From Phaeobacter sp. (GTDB taxonomy: Bacteria > Pseudomonadota > Alphaproteobacteria > Rhodobacterales > Rhodobacteraceae): a stretch of DNA of 64,000 nt. This document shows, in pieces, positions 57,852 to 64,000 of the stretch. The stretch lies in contig NZ_JAJDWC010000028.1 in assembly GCF_022825805.1 (NCBI RefSeq), forward strand, positions 62,001 to 126,000, in the 5' to 3' direction. Both the position numbers and the translations under genes were made by a program. The notes under the pieces were generated by a model. The model did no database searches and was not told the origin of the DNA. It was given only the letters and a program-made list of their open reading frames with translations. Every line of letters begins with the position of its first letter. The first letter of the stretch is position 1.

Positions 57852-59132
57852 TCAGTGCAGCCGTTTGCGCACCTGTCGCACCGCGAACCACACCAGCAGA
57901 ACGACGGGTACGGTCAGCGCTGCGGTCAGCACGCCTTTGCTCAGCGACAAAAGCTCGGTCAACGGGTAAAGCGCATAAGACGCGAGCGAAACTGCGTAGT
58001 AGCTGATGGCCACAACAGACAAGCCTTCGACCGTGTGCTGCAGCCGCAGAGCGAGATCTGCCCGCCGGTCCATGCTCTCCAACAGCGCCTGGTTCTGCGC
58101 ACTGCGTTCCACATCCACCCGCGTTCGCAGCAATTCGCCCGCCCGCCGTGCCCGATCCGCCAAGGTGACGATCCTAGCTTCGGTGGATTTGACAGTCCTC
58201 ATCGCGGGCTCGAACCGGCGCAGCATGAATTCAGCAAAGGTCTGGAACCCCTCATGGCGGTCTTCGCGCAACAATGCGATACGCTGGTTGACCAATGCGT
58301 CATAGGCCCCCGTTGCCCCAAACCGGAAAGAGGCCCTGGCCGCCATCGCCTCCAACTCTGCCGAAACCGTCAGCAATTGCGACAACGTCTGTTCTGCTGG
58401 CACAGTTGCGCCAGTCATCTGCACCATCATCTCGCTCAGATGTGCATCCAACGCGCCGATTGACGGGGCCAGACCACGGGCGCGCGAAAACCCCAGCATC
58501 GACATCGCACGGTAGGTTTCAATCTCGCCGATCCGCTGCACAATGCGGCCCGTGCGCTGGCTGCCTGTGCCATCCGCGACAAAAACAGCAAACCGCATGT
58601 GGCCTGCAGAATCGATGCGGAAATCCCCGGCAATCATGGCGCTGTCATCCAACACCTTCGACACCGCAAGGCTTTCAGGCACAAACCATTCCTTCAGCGA
58701 GCTCTGCAGCACCTCCTGATCCGGCATCGGCACGACCCGCACCATCACCGAGGTGACCCTCTGCCCCGGCGCAGTATCCAACCAATCCGATGGGAAGACA
58801 TCGAAATCCGTCGGATCAAACGCCCGGCTGCTGACCCCATCGGTATAGAGCGTGTAGGTCACAAATTCGGTGTGCTGTTCCCATTTCAGCGTATGCCGCC
58901 CCAACGGTGTGGTGTGATGGGTGGCACCGGGTTTGGGGTGCGCCGCCCCATGCCGGTCCAACAGCGCGATCAGATGACGGATGTCCTGGGTGCGATCGCG
59001 ATGCACGGCTTCGCTGGGCTGTTTGATCGCCAGATAGACAACTGTGCAGGGGCTTTGCATCGTGGGAAACGGCCGCGCGTGCAGCTCGTTCACCAGTTGA
59101 TAGCGCAGTGGGTGATCTTCGATCGGGGGCAT
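57852..59132 (-). CDS. DUF3422 family membrane-anchored protein
   Basis: A 426-residue protein. The N-terminal PPIEDHPLRYQLVNELHARP block and later QVLQSSLKEWFVPESLAVSK fit the DUF3422 family. The middle has a long helical, coiled-coil-like region (roughly 300-370, RSAQNQALLESMDRRADLAL). Two hydrophobic helices at the C-terminus (SVVAISYYAVSLASYALYP and LTAALTVPVVLLVWFAV) anchor it in the membrane. The family is widespread in alphaproteobacteria and has no firm function. A GGAG lies 8 bases before the ATG and a promoter candidate is just upstream. Confidence 0.87.
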   Translation of the reverse strand: MPPIEDHPLRYQLVNELHARPFPTMQSPCTVVYLAIKQPSEAVHRDRTQDIRHLIALLDRHGAAHPKPGATHHTTPLGRHTLKWEQHTEFVTYTLYTDGVSSRAFDPTDFDVFPSDWLDTAPGQRVTSVMVRVVPMPDQEVLQSSLKEWFVPESLAVSKVLDDSAMIAGDFRIDSAGHMRFAVFVADGTGSQRTGRIVQRIGEIETYRAMSMLGFSRARGLAPSIGALDAHLSEMMVQMTGATVPAEQTLSQLLTVSAELEAMAARASFRFGATGAYDALVNQRIALLREDRHEGFQTFAEFMLRRFEPAMRTVKSTEARIVTLADRARRAGELLRTRVDVERSAQNQALLESMDRRADLALRLQHTVEGLSVVAISYYAVSLASYALYPLTELLSLSKGVLTAALTVPVVLLVWFAVRQVRKRLH

Positions 59133-59156
59133 TGCGGCGTCTCCAGAATTTGGCGC

Positions 59157-59185
59157 AGACTAAGAAGCGCAATCGCTCGTGTAAA
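59157..59185 (-). promoter_or_regulatory. Candidate promoter for the DUF3422 gene
   Basis: TTTACA (59185-59180) and TAGTCT (59162-59157) are 17 bases apart on the minus strand, about 25 to 30 bases before the ATG at 59132. Confidence 0.45.
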
Positions 59186-59436
59186 GAAATCTTTTATTTC
59201 AATGGGTTACCGGGATACAACCGTATACAGAGGCAGTTTTTCTCTATTTTTCAACAGATAGCAGCCTTTCGGCACATCTGCGCCTCACGCACGCAGCTTG
59301 GGCAGTCTTGCGCTTTTTGCAGAAAAATATTGGCGCCCGTGCACAAGATCTAAGCCACCTGCCCCAATTTCACGCGGTTTTGCGCATTTTCCCGCGCCCG
59401 CAAAACAGCAAACCAAGACACGAAAGCAGCCCCCCC

Positions 59437-59466
59437 AAAAAAAGGGCGCCAGTTGATCTGGCGCCC
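59437..59466 (-). terminator. Terminator of pntAB
   Basis: On the minus strand GGGCGCCAG (59466-59458) and CTGGCGCCC (59452-59444) form a perfect 9-bp stem around 5 bases, followed by seven T. Confidence 0.92.
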
Positions 59467-59499
59467 CCCTCTGACTGACCGGCGCATAACGCGTCAGTT

Positions 59500-59527
59500 G
59501 TCAGTTGATCAATGTCAGTTGATCAAT
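59500..59527. repeat. 14-base tandem duplication at the pntB stop codon
   Basis: GTCAGTTGATCAAT occurs twice back to back (59500-59513, 59514-59527). The inner copy covers the last codons and stop of pntB, so the outer copy is a fossil of the same sequence. Confidence 0.85.
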
Positions 59528-60948
59528 GTCAGCAGCGTATCAAGGCTCGCCTTGGCATCACCATAGAACATCCGGGTATTGTCCTTGAAGAACAGCGGAT
59601 TTTCGATCCCGGAATAGCCCGTGCCCTGCCCGCGTTTGGAGACAAACACCTGCTTGGCTTTCCAACACTCCAGAACCGGCATACCAGCGATAGGCGAATT
59701 CGGATCCTCTTGGGCCGCAGGATTGACGATATCGTTGGAGCCGATGACAATCGCCACATCGGTTTCCGGGAAATCGTCGTTGATCTCATCCATTTCCATG
59801 ACGATGTCATAGGGCACTTTGGCCTCGGCCAAGAGCACGTTCATGTGCCCCGGCAGACGCCCCGCAACCGGGTGGATCGCAAAGCGCACGGTCTTGCCCT
59901 TGGCCCGCAGACGGCGGGTCAACTCGGCGACGTTCTGCTGCGCCTGCGCCACCGCCATACCATAGCCCGGGATGATGATCACACTGTCGGCATCGTCCAA
60001 AGCCGCGGCCACACCATCGGCATCGATGGCGATCTGTTCACCCTCGACCTCCATGGCCGGGCCGGATGTGCCGCCAAAACCACCAAGGATGACGCTGACA
60101 AACGAACGGTTCATCGCCTTACACATGATGTAGGACAGGATCGCCCCGGACGAACCCACCAGCGCACCAACCACAATCAGCAGGTCATTGCCCAAGGAGA
60201 AGCCGATGGCCGCAGCCGCCCAGCCGGAATAGCTGTTCAGCATTGAAACAACGACCGGCATATCCGCGCCGCCAATGCCCATGATCAAGTGATAGCCGAT
60301 AAACAGCGCCGCGAGCGTCAGGATCATTAGTGGCAGCACCGATGCGGAACCGAGGTACCAAATCAGGCAGACGACCGACAGGGCCGCCGCACCCGCATTC
60401 AGCAGATGGCCACCGGGCAATTTGGTCGCCGCAGAGGTCACCCGACCGGACAGCTTGCCATAGGCGATCACCGAACCCGTGAAGGTCACCGCACCGATCC
60501 AGATCCCCAGTGCGGCCTCAACCCGCAGGATGTTGATTTCAACGCTATCCTTCTTCGCAAGCAAAGCAGCGAAGCCTTCGAGCGTTTTCTTGGCAGCCTC
60601 ATCCATTGCCAGCACATTGGCCAATTCTGCGTGAGCGTTAAAACCCACGAAGACCGCCGCCAGACCGACCAGCGCATGCATGCCCGCAACCAGTTCCGGC
60701 ATCTGGGTCATCTCGACCTTGCTGGCCAGCTGATAGCCGATAGCACCGCCCAGGGCGATCAGCACCAGTGACGCGAGCCACAAACCCGATCCCGGCCCGA
60801 TCAGGGTCGCCAGAATAGCGATCCCCATGCCAACAATGCCGTACCAGACCGCGCGTTTCGCGCTTTCCTGGCCCGAAAGTCCCCCCAGCGAAAGGATGAA
60901 GAGAACCGCAGCCACAACATAGGCCGCCGTGGTAAATCCAAAGTCCAT
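59515..60948 (-). CDS. pntB: NAD(P) transhydrogenase beta subunit
   Basis: A 477-residue subunit. The first ~290 residues hold about eight or nine membrane helices of the proton channel. The soluble dIII domain binds NADPH with [20 protein letters not shown] near residue 325 and [20 protein letters not shown] after it, ending DTLLTLIN. Together with PntA it uses the proton gradient to make NADPH from NADH. It starts 14 bases after the pntA stop. Its stop codon is embedded in a short tandem duplication and is unaffected by it. Confidence 0.96.
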   Translation of the reverse strand: MDFGFTTAAYVVAAVLFILSLGGLSGQESAKRAVWYGIVGMGIAILATLIGPGSGLWLASLVLIALGGAIGYQLASKVEMTQMPELVAGMHALVGLAAVFVGFNAHAELANVLAMDEAAKKTLEGFAALLAKKDSVEINILRVEAALGIWIGAVTFTGSVIAYGKLSGRVTSAATKLPGGHLLNAGAAALSVVCLIWYLGSASVLPLMILTLAALFIGYHLIMGIGGADMPVVVSMLNSYSGWAAAAIGFSLGNDLLIVVGALVGSSGAILSYIMCKAMNRSFVSVILGGFGGTSGPAMEVEGEQIAIDADGVAAALDDADSVIIIPGYGMAVAQAQQNVAELTRRLRAKGKTVRFAIHPVAGRLPGHMNVLLAEAKVPYDIVMEMDEINDDFPETDVAIVIGSNDIVNPAAQEDPNSPIAGMPVLECWKAKQVFVSKRGQGTGYSGIENPLFFKDNTRMFYGDAKASLDTLLTLIN

Positions 60949-60962
60949 CGTTCTCTAACTCC

Positions 60963-62537
60963 TTAGGATTTCTGGAACATGGCGAGCATGCGCCGGGTCA
61001 CGAGGAAACCCCCGAAAATGTTGATCCCCGCCATAAAGACCGACAGTGCCGCCAGGAAGATCACCAGGAACGATCCCGATCCGATCTGCATCAGAGCCCC
61101 GAGGATGATGATCGACGAAATCGCATTGGTCACGGCCATCAACGGTGTATGCAGACTATGCGAGACGTTCCAGATCACCTGGAAGCCAACAAAGACCGAC
61201 AGCACGAACACGATGAAATGCTGCATGAAACTGGCCGGCGCGATCAGCCCAACCAACAACACCAGCGCACCACCGATGCCCAGCAGTGTGACCTGCTGGC
61301 GGGTCTGCGCCTTGAACTCCGCAACCTCCTGCGCGCGCCGTTCCTCTGGCGTCAGTTCGCGTGGTGCCTCCGCCTGTGGTTTGGCCGCAATCGCCTGCAC
61401 CTTGGGTGGTGGTGGCGGGAAGGTGATCTCTTTGTCGAAGGTGACCGTCGCCCCCCGGATCACGTCATCTTCCATGTCGTGGTTGATCTGCCCGTCTTTT
61501 TCCGGCGTCAGATCGGCCATCATGTGGCGGATGTTGGTGGCATAAAGCGACGAGGCCTGGGCCGCCATCCGGCTTGGGAAATCGGTATAGCCGATGATGG
61601 TGACGCCGTTGTCGGTGACGATCTTTTCGTCCGCAACGGTCAGTTTGCAGTTGCCGCCCTTCTCCGCCGCAAGATCAACGATCACCGAACCGGGTTTCAT
61701 CGCGGCGACCATATCTTCGGTCCACAGCTCTGGCGCCTCACGGTTGGGGATCAAGGCCGTGGTGATGACGATATCCACCTCCGGCGCCAGTTCGCGGAAT
61801 TTGGCCAGCTGCGCTTCACGGAACTCGGGGCTGGACACCGCAGCATATCCGCCGGTGGCGGCGCCATCCTGCTGTTCTTCTTCGAAATCGAGGTAGACGA
61901 ACTCCGCCCCCATGCTCTCGACCTGCTCCGCCACCTCGGGGCGCACGTCGAATGCGTAGGTGACCGCGCCGAGGCTGGTGGAGGTCCCGATCGCCGCAAG
62001 CCCCGCAACGCCCGCGCCGACAACCAGCACCTTTGCCGGGGGCACCTTTCCGGCTGCGGTGATCTGCCCGGTGAAAAAGCGACCAAAGTTGTTGCCCGCC
62101 TCGATCACGGCGCGATAGCCGGCGATGTTGGCCATGGAGGACAGCGCATCCATCTTCTGTGCCCGGGAGATACGCGGAACCATCTCCATCGCGATGACAT
62201 TGGCACCTTTGCTGCGCGCCAGTTCAAGCCCCGCCTCATTGCCGCCAGGATTGAAGAAGGAGATCAGCGTCTTGCCCTTGGTCATCCGCTTCAGCTCTGT
62301 TTCGCTGGGCGGGCGCACCTTGGCCACGATATCGGCTGTTTTCCACAATGCGGCAGCCGTCTTTACGATTTCCACCCCGGCCGCTTCATAAGCAGCATCG
62401 GAAAACCCAGCAGCCTGCCCGGCTCCGGCCTCAATCGCACAGTCATAACCCAGCTTTTGCAGCTGTAGCGCCGACTCGGGTGTCATAGCGACACGCGCTT
62501 CACCCTCAAATATCTCCTTTGGTGTCCCTAGTTTCAC
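60963..62537 (-). CDS. pntA: NAD(P) transhydrogenase alpha subunit
   Basis: I use the GTG at 62537, which gives 524 residues beginning with the usual [26 protein letters not shown] stands 9 bases before it; a second GTG 6 bases earlier is too close to that signal. The NAD domain has [20 protein letters not shown] (about 168-187), and the last ~100 residues hold four hydrophobic helices (dII). It is a single full-length alpha chain, not the split alpha1/alpha2 form seen in some alphaproteobacteria. It binds NAD(H) in the cytoplasm and acts with PntB. Confidence 0.94.
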   Translation of the reverse strand: MKLGTPKEIFEGEARVAMTPESALQLQKLGYDCAIEAGAGQAAGFSDAAYEAAGVEIVKTAAALWKTADIVAKVRPPSETELKRMTKGKTLISFFNPGGNEAGLELARSKGANVIAMEMVPRISRAQKMDALSSMANIAGYRAVIEAGNNFGRFFTGQITAAGKVPPAKVLVVGAGVAGLAAIGTSTSLGAVTYAFDVRPEVAEQVESMGAEFVYLDFEEEQQDGAATGGYAAVSSPEFREAQLAKFRELAPEVDIVITTALIPNREAPELWTEDMVAAMKPGSVIVDLAAEKGGNCKLTVADEKIVTDNGVTIIGYTDFPSRMAAQASSLYATNIRHMMADLTPEKDGQINHDMEDDVIRGATVTFDKEITFPPPPPKVQAIAAKPQAEAPRELTPEERRAQEVAEFKAQTRQQVTLLGIGGALVLLVGLIAPASFMQHFIVFVLSVFVGFQVIWNVSHSLHTPLMAVTNAISSIIILGALMQIGSGSFLVIFLAALSVFMAGINIFGGFLVTRRMLAMFQKS

Positions 62538-62682
62538 CGTCACGATCCCCTTATGCCAGTCAGATCTGCACTCAAAGAGTACATATTGGAAATAATTCAA
62601 CCAGTTTGCGCAATATTTTTGCGCGACATTGTGACTGCCTGGCCCGCTCTGTGGCAACGCAGTCGCATTTCATTCCTGCCAC
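62538..62682 (-). promoter_or_regulatory. pntA upstream region with a GCGCAA dyad
   Basis: GCGCAA (62608-62613) and TTGCGC (62619-62624) flank five bases, about 70 bases before the pntA start. The sequence between it and the gene is AT-rich, as expected of a promoter, but I could not fix -35 and -10 boxes. Confidence 0.4.
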
Positions 62683-63156
62683 TCACACCCAGCGGCGGGT
62701 CTTTTTCTCATAGCGCGCCCAATCGGCGCGAAACTGACGCCTCAGCCTGTTTTCCTCCGGCAGGATGAACCGCCGCTCAAGCACCCAGACAAAGATTGGC
62801 ACCAACACAAGCGAGAGCACCGCATCCAGCCGCAAAATGACCCCAAGGAGCAGCAGGCAGTCTCCCAGGTAAATCGGATTGCGACTGCGTGAGAATATCC
62901 CGCTCTGCACCAAGGCGATCGGATGGCCATGGGGATGAACCGTTGTGCGATGGCGCTGCAGTTCGATCACCGCGAGCAGCATCAACAAGATACCACCGCC
63001 GATCAGGACTCCGCTCAGAAAACGCACCATTTGCGCACCCTCCGTGGCGGTCAGGCTCAACCCCAAAGAGGCCTGTGCCCCTTGCACCCACGCAAGAAAC
63101 AAAAATCCTACCAACCAGACTGGCGGTGTATCCACCCATGTTTTCAGCAGCGCCAT
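62683..63156 (-). CDS. Isoprenylcysteine carboxylmethyltransferase-like membrane protein
   Basis: A 157-residue protein with about four hydrophobic segments (including SGVLIGGGILLMLLAVIEL and LLLLGVILRLDAVLSLVLVP). The signature GIFSRSRNPIYLGD near residues 86-99 and the C-terminal PEENRLRRQFRADWARYEKK match the ICMT/PEMT methyltransferase superfamily. There the RNP and E..L...F...Y..Y residues hold S-adenosylmethionine. Bacterial members methylate lipids or unknown small compounds. There is no prenylated protein in bacteria of this kind, so the name marks fold only. It sits on its own, divergent from the SDR gene. Confidence 0.82.
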   Translation of the reverse strand: MALLKTWVDTPPVWLVGFLFLAWVQGAQASLGLSLTATEGAQMVRFLSGVLIGGGILLMLLAVIELQRHRTTVHPHGHPIALVQSGIFSRSRNPIYLGDCLLLLGVILRLDAVLSLVLVPIFVWVLERRFILPEENRLRRQFRADWARYEKKTRRWV

Positions 63157-63554
63157 TCCCGCTGAACCCTCTCATTTCTACAGGACCGGACTATCCCACC
63201 CAGGCTGTCCAACCCGGGCTATCCATCTCAGGCCGCCTCATCCAGACTCCCCAAAGCCCCCTCGCCTCCGGTCTGGATGTCCCAGTGTCACACCGAACAT
63301 CCGTTGTCTCAGAAGCGGCGAATCCGAGCCCCTTTGCGGCATGATCCTGCATGATTTGGCAGAAATGACTACGTATACTTTGGGATTCCATCCACAAACC
63401 CGCTTGTTTTGCGGGCAACTGCCCAATTTTTAATCATAGTATATCCCAACGGCAGCCCAGTTGCGCAGATCGTGTTGGCGCGACGGATATCTTGCAGCCC
63501 CCCATCAGACCGCTAGGCTGACCCGGGCGCGAGAGACAGAACAGGGAGACCCAA
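63157..63554. other. 398-base divergent region before the SDR gene
   Basis: It contains two overlapping small hairpins near 63399-63424 (CCCGC with GCGGG, and GGGCA with TGCCC) followed by a T5 run. A promoter candidate for the SDR lies to the right: TTGCAG (63492-63497) and TAGGCT (63514-63519), spaced 16 bases. Open frames here have no start signal or family features, so I call no gene. Confidence 0.5.
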
Positions 63555-64000
63555 ATGACATTGCAGGGCAAACACGCATTGATCACCGGTGGCGGCACCG
63601 GCATCGGATTGGCCATGGCGCAGGCGCTGGCACAGGCCGGTGCCGAGGTCACCATCACGGGCCGCAGACAAGATGTGCTGGACGCCATCGCAACAGATCG
63701 GATCTCTGCACTGGCAATGGATGTGCGCGACGAACAGGATGTGATCCAGAAAATCGACACCGCAGTTGCCTCCCGCGGCCCGATCCAGATCTGCGTGGCC
63801 AACGCAGGCGTAGCAGAGGGCAAAGCGCTGCACAAAACAACGATGGATTTCTGGCGCAACATGATGGCCACCAACCTTGATGGGGCGTTTTTGACCATCC
63901 GGGAGGCGCTGAAATCCATGCATCAGACCGATTGGGGCCGTGTGGTCACCGTGTCCTCCATTGCCGGTCTGCGTGGGTTGAAAGGCGGGGCCTGCTATAC
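63555..64000 (+). CDS. SDR family oxidoreductase (partial, runs off the window)
   Basis: The ATG at 63555 follows GGGAG by 7 bases. The visible 148 residues are the N-terminal Rossmann part of a short-chain dehydrogenase/reductase. HALITGGGTGIGLAMAQALA is the nucleotide-binding GxxxGxG loop at residues 6-25. VANAGVAEGKALHKTT contains the NAG motif, and VVTVSSIAGLRGLKGG brings the catalytic Ser. The Tyr of the YxxxK motif appears as the last full codon, and the Lys is beyond the end. The basic GRRQD after the second strand hints at NADP(H). The substrate is unknown. Confidence 0.9.
   Translation, partial: MTLQGKHALITGGGTGIGLAMAQALAQAGAEVTITGRRQDVLDAIATDRISALAMDVRDEQDVIQKIDTAVASRGPIQICVANAGVAEGKALHKTTMDFWRNMMATNLDGAFLTIREALKSMHQTDWGRVVTVSSIAGLRGLKGGACY

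Larger units (their letters stand above)
59133..59514. other. 382-base gap between DUF3422 and pntB genes
   Basis: It contains the pntB terminator at its right end, a short tandem duplication next to the pntB stop, and a DUF3422 promoter candidate at its left end. The middle is AT-richer with several T/A runs and a GTATAC-like dyad around 59218-59230. I see no gene in it. Confidence 0.6.

Overview
The window reads as a stretch of chromosome from a marine-type alphaproteobacterium of the Roseobacter/Rhodobacteraceae group. I base this on its GC-rich coding bias, on a complex I operon carrying the small accessory genes typical of that family (DUF5337 and DUF5333 types), on the birA-coaX-rnj block directly after nuoN, on a complete liu leucine-degradation set, and on a Hint-domain secreted protein. 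I saw no rRNA, tRNA, CRISPR array, transposase or prophage gene. Almost all of it is ordinary core metabolism; the accessory features are small.

Layout. 1-4400: 3' end of prfC, an unknown gene coupled to a glycosyltransferase, a DEAD-box RNA helicase and a small 57-residue protein. 4481-7692 (minus): RNase J, type III pantothenate kinase and biotin-protein ligase, distal to the nuo operon. 7768-24605 (minus): a full 14-subunit nuo operon, transcribed A-B-C-D-E-F-G-H-I-J-K-L-M-N. It has five extra genes: a two-helix membrane protein, two putative lipoproteins, an exported DUF5333-type protein, and a carboxymuconolactone-decarboxylase-like gene wedged between nuoI and nuoJ. 24843-34747: leucine/isovalerate catabolism (ivd, acyl-CoA synthetase, both methylcrotonyl-CoA carboxylase subunits, HMG-CoA lyase, an enoyl-CoA hydratase). 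A small kinase-like gene sits inside it, and an oppositely oriented ompW preceded by a near-perfect FNR-type site splits it.

34949-46417: a Hint-domain protein, a DegT-type aminotransferase, phosphoglycolate phosphatase, glmU-glmS-alkD-like, a lipoprotein, then moaA, a Kdo transferase (waaA) and a GT4 glycosyltransferase. UDP-GlcNAc synthesis and the lipid A-core enzymes suggest an envelope theme. 46538-57718: a peptide uptake and hydrolysis locus. A dual-ATPase ABC gene and four M20 metallohydrolases (three tandem paralogues and one ArgE-like) are on the minus strand. The solute-binding protein and two permeases diverge on the plus strand from an unusually T-tract-rich intergenic region. 57852-64000: a DUF3422 membrane protein, the pntAB proton-translocating transhydrogenase, an isoprenylcysteine-methyltransferase-like membrane protein, and the 5' part of an SDR oxidoreductase running off the end.

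The genes together supply electron entry and redox balancing (nuo, pnt), branched-chain amino-acid and peptide carbon flow into acetyl-CoA, and envelope precursor supply. I did not find a convincing undescribed defence or mobile system. The better leads are the accessory nuo genes, the NuoE extension, the triple M20 array with its transporter, the Hint protein, and several strong dyad operator candidates.
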